Assembly (NCBI GenBank): GCA_025200525.1
Contig: CM045758.1
Location: 65,532,598 to 65,596,597, forward strand
DNA: 64,000 nucleotides
From: Camellia lanceoleosa
Lineage: Eukaryota; Streptophyta; Magnoliopsida; Ericales; Theaceae
Direction of reading: 5' to 3'
Shown: piece by piece, positions 1 to 12,197 of the stretch
Numbering within the stretch: the first letter of the stretch is position 1
Layout: each line of letters starts with the position of its first letter
Program-made: the position numbers and the translations under genes
The notes under the pieces: generated by a model
Told to the model about the DNA's origin: nothing
Database searches by the model: none
The model's input: only the letters and a program-made list of their open reading frames with translations

Positions 1-1997
1 ATCCCAACCTCGCACCCTATTTTGACCAAAATGATTTAGACATTAAAACCCTAATTTCAAAGCATTTCTCCAAACCTACTCTAACCAGTAGGATACCAGG
101 AAGGATTTTTAGGCCTGGCCGTGGGTCATTTAACTCGGCCATATGTTTTGGGACCCGGCCGAGTCTCATTAGCAGTAAACAAAATATTTGGTGGATATCC
201 ACCAGCTGGCTTTTTTTTGAAGATATTTATGACCAAAACGTCTCAAATTCTATAAATAGAGCCTTTTAGAAAATTTTCTTAAAGGCTTTGAAGAATATTA
301 AGAGCTAAAACCATCCTCCTTGCTTCCTTGATCTTCAAACCTTCTTGAACTATACATACATAATACATACACCATTAAAGCTTGTTCTTGAAGCTTTTTG
401 TTGAAATTTTAAACCATATTTCAAAAACTTGAGGGTGTGTAGAATCAAGTTTGTTAACTAAGAACTTACCTCTCTTTTCAAGAGGTATAATTTTGCATCT
501 TCTTCCTTACTTCTCCTTCAATTTCTTTCTCTTTTTTTCTTGTTTTATATATTGTTTTGGGAGGCTGAAATATATGATTAAAAGCTACAAAAAGTGGAGG
601 GGTCACCCTTCCTTAGGCATAATCACAATAACTTATTCTTTACTTTCTTCCTTACTTTCCATTAGTTTTACCACTATTTTTTTTTTTTTTTTTTTGGGTA
701 TTTGTGGGCTGTTTAATGCTTTAGTTTGCTTTGAATATTATCATTGTGTTGTTGTAAGTCCTCAAGGATTGGGTGTGTTTAGGATGTAGCAGCCTATCCA
801 TTTGAGTTGATAGTATTTCTTTGATTTTTATAGCTTTCCTTAAAGTATATTGGAACCTTGTGACCATGGGAAGTTTAGAGCTTAGCCGCTTCGCCACAAG
901 TTTGATACTAGTTATAAAATTTTCGCTTTAATATTATTGTTGTTTACCTCGAAGCTAGGTGATAGCTTCCGTGTCAAAGTGTTGAAAAACTCTCTTTTCA
1001 ATCATTTTCAAAACATGGAAATGGGTGTCTCATCCTTATTCCATGAGCAAAAGAGGAGTTGTTAACAACTTTGAAGAGTTGTGTGTTTAAGGTTTGATAG
1101 ATAGCTTGATTTTTGATGTTCTCTCTTGTTTCTATTGTTGCTCATATAGAGCTCTTTTTCGAAAAGTGTTGAAAACTCTCATCTAGTTCCACTTTGAAGC
1201 ATGGAAATGGATGTTTCATCAGTATTCCATGAGTAGGAAGAAGAGTTTACAATAATTTTTAAGTTGTTGTAGTTTTCTTAGTCTTAGTCGCTTCTATAAT
1301 CATCACATACTATCTTGTGATATTTGATGGTTTATGAAGAACGTCCATCTCTTCCTTGAAGTCATTTTATGATAGAAAAGAGGTGAGTAGAAGAGTCTTG
1401 TTTTTTTATTGTGCTTAGTAAAACCCTTTTCCTATCACCTCCAAGATCATCATGCAACAACCTTGCAATGGTTAATGATTTGAGAAGCGAATCTACTCCT
1501 CTCTTGAATATCTTCATGACAGGGAAGGGTAAAAAGGATAAACATCTCCTGAAAATACTCTGTCTACACTGTTTTTACCTCAATGCACAAAATAGGTTCT
1601 TTTACCAAAAAATGGGACACGACCTTTTTGAATAGACCAGGCCAGGCTTCACTGAGTGCAGTTGCTGAAACACAGAACAGTGGTTGAGGTTAAGACAAGA
1701 CAATTTTCCCGAAGGCAGATAGAGCTATTTTTTAGGGATGTTCTCATTGGCACACATATGATTCATGTTCATTTTTAATATTTATTGTTGTAATATTTGT
1801 AAATGTAATAAATTAGATGATTATTCATTCGATAGTGTAATAATTAGACACTTTTGTAAGAGGACAAATTTGTAATATTTGATGTATGTCTTCCAACCTC
1901 CCATTTCTTTCTCTATTTTATTTACTTGCTTACTGTGGTTATACAAAGCATCATGCTTTTTTTTATCATTTTCGTGCTTTGCATCCATTTTTGCATA
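1..1997 (+). mobile_element. LTR fragment related to the 4-kb LTR at 24155-28169
   Basis: There is no coding capacity. Positions 12-28 (caccctattttgacc) resemble the start of the LTR at 24155 (acaccccatttttgacc). Positions 1883-1937 (tgtcttccaacc, then ttttatttac and tgctta) resemble 27091-27140. A TATA box with leader-like sequence sits at 251. This fits a diverged copy of the same LTR family, cut at its right end by the copia LTR. The family link rests on short matches read by eye. Confidence 0.45.
251..258 (+). promoter_or_regulatory. TATA box of LTR promoter
   Basis: The sequence tataaata is followed by a leader-like stretch without coding potential, as expected for the U3/R boundary of an LTR. 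It occupies the same relative place as the TATA-like box at 24765 in the related LTR. Confidence 0.45.
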
Positions 1998-2143
1998 CAA
2001 TAGAACAAAGGATATCTGACTGGACGACCAGCCATGGCATTTTGGCCCAATTTCGCTCTAGTTCAGTCCTACTTCGCTCCGGCTGTCAAACCAACAATGT
2101 ACTCGACAACCGCAACAATCATCCTTGACAACTAGGACTTGAT

Positions 2144-2165
2144 CGGACATCCGGGAGGATGTCCG
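2144..2165. repeat. Perfect 9-bp-arm hairpin in copia LTR
   Basis: The arms cggacatcc and ggatgtccg flank a 4-base loop. The matching site in the 3' LTR (about 15678) is eroded. It may be a U3 protein-binding palindrome or chance. Confidence 0.4.
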
Positions 2166-2312
2166 AGCGGATAACCATCAAGAAAAAAACTTCTTTGGGA
2201 CAACCGGGTGGACAACCACTCTATGTGAATTAGTTCTGCACCAGATAATTTTCAAAGTTTAGCTTCGCAATGGTTACTTGATTCATAGCCATCTTCCAAC
2301 AAGCAAATTTCA

Positions 2313-3556
2313 TGTCACGACCCAACCCTAAGGGCTTAGGGCTGGAATCGCGACATACTAATTAATGCTAATCTTAACAAATTAAATGGCCAGACAGAGG
2401 CAGAACGGAAGTAAGAAAATAATTAAACAGAAAATTAACTTCATTAATCACTCTATTGTTAAGAAAATACATCCGTAGGGCCTTTGTTTATTTTATTATG
2501 TGATGGCAGAATTTTAGAAGAAAAAAGAAAAGAAAAACAAGATGTCGCAGGTCGGCATTAAATTCCGTGCTGGTTCCACTATACGGGGTTACAGTTCTTC
2601 TTTACATTTCATCACTTGAAAGGGGTAACAGTTATAAGTACATAACAGAGTGACAAATATTATGCTAAGAGTATAGGGGACACAAAATAACTATGAATAG
2701 TTATGTAAGCTAAAATATTAACATAACTTAATTTGAATAACCAATTATTTAAGTAGTAGAAACTGAAACACAAAAATTATGTAAATAAATAACCATAACT
2801 ACGGTACAGAACAAAACAAAACAAAGGTCATTGGAGTGATAGTCCGAACAGAAGTCAATGGATCCATAACAAACAGAGGGCCACAAAGGGACCAATCAGA
2901 AGCCAATAGTTTAGTTAAGTCCCCCAAGGCATGGGACTTCCGTGGTGGTACTTACAGAAAATAATTGTTTATAAAATCATTGTCAAATAATTTCTAAAAT
3001 TTAACCAAACATATCCATGTGTTTCACTTTAAGCAAATAGAGTTTAGAAAATAATCAATGTAATTGAAACATTAATATAACTTATAAAACATGAATTGCT
3101 TCAAATAAATTATGGTAACTTAAAACATACATAAAATATATTATGGTAACTCAAGGTATAATATAACTCACTTTTATATTAATCCCTTACTGTTACTTCT
3201 CCATTTACCGAAACTCCCTTCTATTACTAACCAATCACACCCTCTTTGCTCTCCTAACTTACTCCCCACACCCTTATTTATATGCAATTCCTTCGCCTCG
3301 CAAGGAACCACATGGCATCAACACGTGGCCTTGGTCGACATGCTTATCCGTAAGGATAAGCTTCTTGCTTGATCCTTATCTCTTTTTTTTCTTTTTTCTT
3401 TAAAAAAAAAAAAAACTTATCTACAACAATTATTGCCTAAATTTTACATTGATCTTAGTTAATAGAATAATTGTATCATTAAATTAATTATTTAATTTTA
3501 CTATTACTATTATCATAAATGGTTGTGATATTAATAAAAAAATTTAGGGTGTCACA
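2313..3556. mobile_element. Solo LTR inserted in the copia 5' LTR
   Basis: The insert begins tgtcacgaccc and ends gggtgtcaca, so it has TG...CA ends and inverted terminal bases. It interrupts sequence that is continuous in the copy at 15546-16850. Its start resembles the solo LTR at 45646 (tgtcatgacccc). Flanking bases tttca/actca are a degraded 5-bp duplication at best. No coding sequence is present. Confidence 0.7.
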
Positions 3557-4568
3557 ACTCATATGGGCTAGAAACAACTTCTGAGCAATGAATTTTATAA
3601 CATCTCTCCCATCACCATCCCACCACCTCAACGGGAAGAAGAGGATGAGCTTGTCAAATCAAACAAAGCACTGAGCTCTGTTATACATACAGAGTATTGT
3701 GAAGTGAACAAGACAAAGAGACAGAGACAACGAGCCAAACATTTTTTTTCCTATCATTCATCAATCTCATACTCTCTATACACTAAGTTCATGAAGCGTT
3801 CTTCATCTGAGTTTATCATCATTTTTTAGTACGTCAAACATTGTGCTCCTAGCCTTAAGCTTATCTACCTGCGAGAGGTTTTCAGAAAAATAAAAGAGAC
3901 TTGAGCGAAGAAAATTTTTGTGATTTTATTATCAGTCTCAAACTCATCCTTAGAGTGATCTAAAGTATTCTCCGTTCTAGTTTAATTCATTTTCTTCAGA
4001 AAATTATACACTGAGCTTTTAGTCTTAAGCTTATCTACCTTTGAGAGGTTTAGAGAAAAATCTAAGAGCTTCATATTGTATATCTAACTTTGAGAGATTA
4101 TTGTTGTAAGCTTTCTTTGAAAGCAAAAACTCCCATTTCAGTCTTGTAAGAGTGTGATACACTCAGTGTCTTGGCTCTTTGAGTGTGATTGAGAAACACC
4201 AAAGGAGTGCAAGGTTTTGGGCTTACAAAGCCTGTGTAATATATGTGGAAGATTGCTCCATGTGTTCAGAGGTTGTTAGCACCACTGTGAAGCTAGAAGA
4301 TAGTGAAAAATCTCAAGTGAAGCTTGAGGAGTAGACATAGGCTTGGTTGAAGCCGAACCATTATAAATCCTGTTTGCATTGCCTTTCTTCATCTCTTTAT
4401 TTTTTTTTCACTACTATATATATTTATCTGATATTATTGTAATAACTATTTGCTATACCTACTGTTCTAATTGTTGTATTAGTTGGTAATTTTTATTGGG
4501 TAATTGTTAGAATTTTTAATTGGAGAAACCTAATTCACTCCATTTTTGGTTGCTTTTTGGGTAACAAT

Positions 4569-4580
4569 TGGTATCAGAGT
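4569..4580 (+). other. Primer-binding site (tRNA-Met type)
   Basis: tggtatcagagt lies 2 bp after the LTR end. It matches the usual plant copia primer site complementary to initiator tRNA-Met. Confidence 0.85.
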
Positions 4581-4622
4581 AGGGGCTCTTGCTTAGATTT
4601 AACAATCTTAGAGTTTTGATCC

Positions 4623-5956
4623 ATGGCAACCATATATAGTACTCACACAGTTGTAGGTCAAGCTAGCAACATTTATTTGATGATAATAATTATAATCATT
4701 GGAAAGAAAAAAATGGCTTTGTATCTTCAAGCTACTAATTATGCTTTGTGGCTCATTATCTCAAAAGGCCCTAAAATCCCTACCAAATTAGTAGACAATA
4801 TTATTGTATCCAAAAATGAAGAAGAATATGACAAGCATGACAATAAACTCCTATAAGCTAATGCTAAGGCCAAACTTATCCTTGTCTGTGGATTAGATGT
4901 AAATGAGTACAATAGGATTTTTGGTTGTGTTTTAGCTAAAGAAATTTGGGATAAATGTGAAATCACCTATGAAGGAACTAGTCAAATAAAAAAGTTTCGT
5001 ATTGATATGCTCACTCATGATTATGAACTCTTTAAGATGGAATCATTTGAATCTATTTCTAAGATGTTTTATAGATTTACTAATATTATTGATGCTCTAA
5101 AATCTCTTAGTAAATCTTTTACTAATGTGGAGCTTGTAAGAAAAATTCTTAGGTCCTTGCCAAAAATTTGGAAGCCAAAATTTACTGCTATTCAAGAAGT
5201 TAAGGATTGAAGAACTCCTGGGCTCATTGAATTCTCAAGGATGGATGAAAGTAAAAAGAAAATTAAAGCTATTTGGAGAGAAGATGACGAATGCTGCTCT
5301 AATGAGGAAAACAACAATAAAGCATCTCATCTATGCTTAATGGCAAAAAAAAGATAATGAGGTAGCCTTTAACTATGAAGAACTTGAAAATGCTTTTAAT
5401 GAACTTTATGATACATTTAGAAATGTTTTTGCAGAAAATTCTATGTTAAAGAAATTAATTATTTCTCTTTCAAATGATGTGGATATATTGAAAATAGAAA
5501 ATTCTACCTTGAAAAATGACTTTACATCTATTGCTAATGAGAAAAACATTTTGAAAAATAGTGTTGAGGATTTAAACAAAACTCTTAAAAATTTTGTAAA
5601 TGGAAAAGAAAACCTCAACAAATTTCTTGGAAATCGAAAATGTGTTTTTGATAAAAACAGGCATTGGTTTTGATCCTATCAAGAAACAAAAAAACATCAA
5701 AACTATTTTTGAAAAAACTCATTCCAAGCTAATTATGAGATTAAATGTTCTTGAGACTAATCTCTATGGACCCAAGAAAGTATGGGTACCAAGAAAGAAA
5801 TCAAATTATTTTGTAGGTGAAATCTCAAAGAACACCAAGGACTTAGAAAGAATATGTACAACAAGAGTGTTCAATCTTAAGAGCAAAACCAGTCACTACA
5901 AGAAGACAAATGATGTAATGAAAATCACCAAGATGAACATGTGAGGTAATGTATGG
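4623..5956 (+). pseudogene. Copia gag (UBN2-type) pseudogene
   Basis: This is a decayed Gag polyprotein gene of a Ty1/copia element. Recognisable stretches include LQATNYALWLIISKGP, AKEIWDKCEITYEGTSQIKK, YELFKMESFESISKMFYRF and VRKILRSLPKIWKPK, which are typical of the plant copia UBN2 gag domain. A later part has the YEELENAFNELYD-type coiled region and a basic tail (KKVWVPRKK). The frame is broken: the N-terminal WKEKM part is offset, a TAA lies at 4854, TGA follows KFTAIQEVKD at 5208, and further frame changes occur near 5215-5350. No protease, integrase or reverse transcriptase follows, so the element appears gag-only. The family call is firm; the exact extent is approximate. Confidence 0.8.
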
Positions 5957-8843
5957 GCAAAGATTCCAAAAAGGTAAATGAAAGTATAAACCTCTAACAC
6001 ACCTTAAGTTTAAAAATTCTATATTGCTTAAGGTGTGATTTATGTGCAATAAGTTAAATTTAATTATTTATGTCATGAAACCTAATTGTGCTTAGCCTAA
6101 GTAGTCATGTTCTGTTATAACTTGTTTCAAACAATTATTGAACTGAAAATTGAGATTTATATTATTTTGATGAATGCCTATTACAATATGAATAAATCAT
6201 GTACGCATTGATTGATATATCTTGTCATCCATTGCTATGAAAAAGAGATAAGAAATGGTAAAATGATTTTTTTTTTCAATTATAATCATACTCTTATCTC
6301 ACATATATGACTTCATACTAATTTGTTAATCCCTTTTGAATCATATCTCTATGGAATTAATTTTGATGATATAACATGTTTTGAGATTGTATTCTATTTT
6401 GTGAAAATTGTGTTTGACACATCAATGTACTCTTGTCATCTCAAAAGTATGCTCAAAATGAAAAATTTATGCTTATATGCTTCACATTGAATATTTGAAT
6501 GAGTTATGAAATATTTAATTATTACATAAATTTTCTGATTAATAATCCATCAACAATATCTAAATGAAATGAAGAACCATATGTTTGTAGCATTGCATCT
6601 ATTCTATTGAATATCATTTGGATATGGATTATATTGGCATGTATCTCATGAAATGCTATTGAGTGCTAATTGTCATACCTACTGGTTTTATAACATTCAT
6701 GTTGCGTTCCACATTAAGTAAAATGTTATATCAAACTTGAACATGTGGATTGAATATAGTTTGATGAAAATGCCTCTTGATTATTTTGTATGATTAAATG
6801 AGTATGATGCTTCACTTCTTAATAGAATAAAGAGCATAAAACTATTTTGTCATGTATATTATGCTATGTGCTTAAACTTTGAAGAATCTAAAAATAGCAT
6901 TCTAAACTCTTGATTGATCATGGCACCTATTGAATTGTCTTTTGAGTGTGTCTATTTTTATTAATGATATAAGATGAGAGTGAAATAGAACAACATTTAT
7001 TTTGTGCTATATTTTTTATTAGAATAAATGTGATTGTTTCATGATTGGATATATATGCACAAGATCACAATAAAAAAGGGGCAGCACCAACTTAGGAAGA
7101 GAAATTATTCTGTTAGATGTACTTGTTAAAGTCCTTTGCGCTAACTTATTTGTGTAAGGAAATTGAAGATTGAAAAGTTTCCAACTCTTAAATCAAAGGT
7201 GTGTTTCCTACTCTCTTGAGCTTTTATGATAAAAATCCTATGTTCTCTCGTGTCCTTTGAATTAACATTTTTCATTACATTGACATGGAAGGGATTGAGT
7301 ATCTATAGAATTTATATTTGCTTCACATGATTTATATTGTATACTCCTTGATGATGAATGAAGAGAAATTTGCTCTTACCTAAAATCATGCCTATGCTTA
7401 ACTATGTACCATATATTGTTTTCATGATTTTCTTGGCATGTGGATTATTATATTTTGAACATGCTTCATTTGTGGAATTAACTTGGCTCCATAAGATTAT
7501 AATGAATTTAAATTATTATGAGTTATAATTGGTATTCTGCATAATGCTTGTGCTATGATTGTTAAATCTTCTAGATTGCATGTTAGCATCCTATTTGGTA
7601 TCATTAGGAGAAACTTTTTAGTTTTTGAGCTTCATATATCAAATCTCATTTTGCTCTTGAAAATGAAACAGGGGAAGTATTTTAATAAGTTGAAATTGAT
7701 TGCTTTTTCAAAATCCTCTCAAAATTGCATTTTATTTGGTATCAAATTTTTGGGCTTGCACATTCATATGTTGTTATTCCTTTGCCCATTTTTAGCAAAT
7801 GGTATGAACTTGAATTCTATGATCATTATGTGCTACCATTTTTTCTTCTCTACATTGATAATATACTTGATATGGATAATTATTTGAGCTAATGAAACTT
7901 GATGTTTGTCATCATCTTATTTTGATTAGTACTGCCAAATTCCCTCATTGTTCTTAATTATGTTGATAATGTCACAAGGGGAGAGAAAGAGTTGATTATT
8001 TTGGTATCTCTATTTTTGGTATCCTATTTCTTATAAACATGATCACTTGAGCATGTGTTTCGTTGCAAACCATAAGCATGTGTTATATTGTTAAATACAT
8101 ACTATTAGTATGTTGATTCTTTAGAATGGTTGCTCAAAATGCTTCACTTATCCTTGCTCATAATCTAATGTGTATATATATGTATGATTCTTGCTTGCTT
8201 ACTTGAGATAGCATACATTCTTCATAATAAATGAGCTCATTGATTCATATTTTCTTGCCTTATATTTGTTGAAACAGAATGTGTACCTCATTCTTAATCT
8301 TCTAAGCTAAATGATTTCCCTCTTACTTTACTGTTATATCTCCATTAGCTTACCTTTGCAAATTTCTCCTTATGCACTCATGGCATTTATCAGCACCTCT
8401 GCTAAATTATGAAATCCATTCTTTATGTGTTTTTGATAATGTCACAGGGGGAGAAATTGTGATGTTTTGTTGTAAAATAGATTAGGGAGAAGTGTTAAAA
8501 AGATTGGGAGAGAAATTATGATCCTGAGATATTTGTTTATGGAATTTTGTTTGTTTTGGAATGGTATTTATCTAGATATAATAATGTTTTTCATTCTAAG
8601 GAATTGTCATATTTTTGGTATCTCAACTTAGGCAAAATTTTCCTAACAAAATCTCCAAAGTCTATTGTTTTGGTATCTATATCATCATGCTATGCGTACA
8701 TTGGTATATACTACTATTATGCGAACACGTTTATACATCTAAAAGAAGCAAACATTTAGAGGGAGCATGACTTGAGGCAGAGCTTTTCTTACTCTCAAAC
8801 AAATCAAAACATCACGGTGTGTCATCATTAAAACGGGGGAGAT
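5957..8843 (+). mobile_element. Non-coding interior of copia element, ending in polypurine tract
   Basis: This AT-rich stretch between gag and the 3' LTR has no domain-bearing ORF. It holds several polypurine-tract-like motifs: aatgtcacaaggggagag (7968), aatgtcacagggggagaaa (8438), and the terminal aaaacgggggaga just before 8844. This looks like a large internal deletion or replacement, as in non-autonomous elements. Confidence 0.6.
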
Positions 8844-9192
8844 TGTTAAACATATTGATTTTGATGATTGTTGTTTATTGTGTTTTGATTTATTTAGAAA
8901 TATGGATTATAATTGAAAACTTAATATTTAAATAAATCATTATAATTCTTAAATTCTCCTTGTGTTTAACCATATTTTTGGAGTGCAAATGGTGTTTAAA
9001 AAGGTGAAGAATCAAGCACAAAACAGGCCCAAAACAGAGTGCAAAATAGCCCAGAAACATAAGCAAAAACAACAAAAAAAACAGCCAAAAAATAGCAACA
9101 AAACAGCCTAAAAATGGCAGCAACATAGCGCAAACAACAATAGAACAAAAGAGGCAAAAAAAAAAAACTAGGTGGCTATCCAGGAGGACATT
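8844..9192 (+). mobile_element. Copia 3' LTR, first fragment
   Basis: It starts tgttaaacatattg directly after the polypurine tract. It continues to acatt at 9188-9192, where the nested solo-LTR stack begins. The LTR resumes at 15546 with the duplicated acatt. Confidence 0.8.
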
Positions 9193-12100
9193 TATAGCGA
9201 TCCCGGTTTTGACCCATCTCTTTGTGGTGTTCCAGGCTCGGGTTGCTATGGTTTTAAACGGTGTTACATATCTTAGTTCCCTATATTTCCCTTATTTTGG
9301 TTATCGGGTTGTAACGGTGTGTTTGGAACAGGTAATGTCTCATGTTTGTATCGGGTTGTAGCGTATCTTTCATCTTTTGCCACTTCACTGATTATGACGG
9401 GGACTGAGCTACCCGGTTAGCTCATGGTCTCGAGCGGCAATACCGCCGAGTCGAAAAGTAGCGCTCCTGAAGCAAAAATGCGAAATGCATTTGAAGTTGC
9501 TTGTCCACCTGAGCGGCCGTTTATGCGCTCGAGCGGAGAATGTTTGGTTCCAGAAGTTTGACCTGTCTGCAAAAGTACTGGAAAGGTGTATTCGATGCTC
9601 GAGCGGGGCTTTCCACGCTCGAGTGGACTATGTTATATCAATTTGTGAATTTGATCTTTCAAGTCACTTTTGTATATCTCTCTCTCTCTAAAAATATTTC
9701 CTCTCTCTTTTCTCTACATTTCTCTACACAAACTAGATCAAAAACCTTGATTCCTCAAGATCCATTTGAGTTTTTCCATTGCTTCTTTATCAAAGTGGGT
9801 TATCATCTCGAAGGCTTCGTTGTGTGCAGTGAAGATCGAGTTTAGGCATCGTTGATTTTAGGGTTTCATCTCTATTCTTCTTCAAACTTGAGGTAGGGAT
9901 TTTCTTTGAGTTATATATATATATATATATTTTTGCAAGATCTAGATGATTTTCAAAATCATCCATTGATAGCCTTTTGAAAATTGATTGTTGATTCAAG
10001 AAATTGAGCAATTTTGAAAGTGGGTTTGTCTCTTGTTCTTTTAAAATGATCTTATGGGTCTTGATCTTCGTTAATTGAAGAAAAGATGATTTTGAAAAGT
10101 TTTCTTTCAAAAGATTTGGGTTGTATAGTTTTGGTGAGAAAACCTAGAAATTGGGGATTTTTAAAAGAGATTGAAAATCCATGAATGATATTGTTATATT
10201 TATTTTGTGTGTCAAAATAAACGGATATTTGGAAAATTTCTTATTTATATTTATATAAATGATGAATTTCATAAAATATGAGAATTGTTGTTCATTTTGG
10301 AAATTATTGTTCAAAACGTTAAAATAGTCTTAAAATGACTAATTGTTGAGGATACTTGAGAAGAGGGAATTGTGTTATTCCTTGGATGATGAATTGGAAT
10401 AAAAGTATTTATATTCATCTTGTGAAATTGGCATATCAATTCATTTGATTACATTAAACTTTGAAAGTTGATTTGAAAACTTGCATTGAGAAAAGAATGT
10501 TGAGAAACAAGTTTTTATAGAATGGTTTTGAGGTAAATACGTTGGTAAGTCTTGATAGGTTGTGTAGATGATATTGAATAAGTTGGCCTGACAGTCTGGG
10601 GTGAAAGACCGAGAACCCGCGCGGATAGGTATCGAGCCTTCCGGTTAATACCGGTAAAAATAGCAATTTGGTAGTACTTGTATAGTCTACTTGCAGACAC
10701 TGACCTAAGGATTACCCGAATCGTATTTACCGCCCTTGAAATAAATTGTTAAGTTTTGCACAATTGAAATTACATGACATCATTGAGCATGATGGTTTTC
10801 AAAAGATGAAAACGTGATTTATCTATAAAAAAGGCATAGCATGGCATGTGCATTTCATCTCTTGAGACTTGTATAAAATGTATGTACTTTGTTAAGAATT
10901 TTCTATTGGGCTTTATGCGCACCCTACAAGATTTTTATGCAGGAAAAGATGTGGTGATTCCACCCAACTAGGGGCGTGGAAATATGTGTGCTGGGAGTAC
11001 AATGCTCTCATTTTGCGTGTATAATATTCCCAACAATCATCTAGAGCCAAACACACTCCTATGTCAAACTCCATTTAGGATATCTAAACCCAACTCCAAA
11101 CTTGATAGTAGGTGTGACCAAACACCCCATTTCAACACCAAAAAAAAAAAGTGCAGATTTTTTTGTTTTTGTTTACGTCGTTGTCTTCATGCTTTCCTCT
11201 CTAACTTCTCTATCATTTTCCTTTACTTCCTTGGTGGCCAAACACCACACCCTTGCTCCACCCTTACACCACCACCTTAACCCACCATCTCTACCTCCGC
11301 CGGCCACCTTATCTCGCCGGAAAAAAAGTCTGGTCATCCACTCCTTAAATCCATCCGAAAATAGCACAATAGAAGTACCAACTCTAGATTTTTCTTAATC
11401 TTTTGAAGAATCAAAGCATGGGGTTTATTTTCTTGATGGATTAGAGGCTTGTAATTGGTAAGAATCTTTCTCTAAAGTTTAGTCTAAGGTTTTACATATT
11501 TTGAGTTAGAGATGACGAAATTTTTGTATTTTAGATCTATTATGATTTGGGGTTTGATTGTTGAATTTTATACTCTCAATTAGTTTCTATGAATGTTTTA
11601 CATGTTAAAAAATGATCAATTTGATGGTTGTTTTGGAGATTAAGATTTTGGGTTAATCTAGGATTTGAATGTGATGTAAAAATTGGGGATTTTGGTGTTA
11701 GGAAATTTATATGTTGAAATTGATTTGATAAATGGTGGATTGGGTATCTCTATGTTCTATGGAGGAATTTAATAAGTGATTGAAGAGATTTTACTTAAGT
11801 TGTTGAGTTTATAAAAAATGTTGATTTTTGACTTTTGTAGTTAATTGATGGTGGTATTGTGCATATAAATTGATTGAATATTTAAAAAGTTACTAACTCA
11901 AAGATGTACAAAGGATGGGTGTTGTGGAGATTGGATAAGTTATTTGTTTGGGTGACTTGAAGTTGGAGGAGTTCTTTAGCTTGTCATTCCTTAGCATAAT
12001 TTTATTTACGATCATTTTTGTAGATGTTGTAATTTTCATTGAAAGCTTTTTCTTAATTTTAGGTCCTATATATTAATTGTTAGGATTGGAGGAAGGCATC

Positions 12101-12197
12101 TCTACACCTCTTGGGAATTAATTTGTAGAGTCTCAATCTACGCTTTTGCTATTTTAGGAGGTGAGTATACTTACCATGGAAATTACCTTACCTCTAT

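Larger units (their letters stand above)
1998..4566 (+). mobile_element. Copia-type 5' LTR (truncated, carries an insertion)
   Basis: About 1.3 kb, after removing an insertion at 2313-3556, aligns along its length with 15546-16850. Shared landmarks are the tgac(t/c)ggacga start region, agcttatctacct, tgtgatacactcagtgtcttgg, and an end in gggtaaca. A tRNA-Met-type primer-binding site follows after 2 bp, which fixes the LTR's right end. Compared with the 3' LTR, the first ~350 bp (8844-9192) are missing. Confidence 0.8.

Noticed and set aside
4569..4580. Possible tRNA fragment (tggtatcagag)
   Set aside because: It is the retroelement primer-binding site at the LTR border, not a tRNA gene; no cloverleaf around it.
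7555..7887. 110-residue open frame in the copia interior
   Set aside because: Its Leu/Ile-rich translation reflects T-rich sequence; no pol or gag motif.
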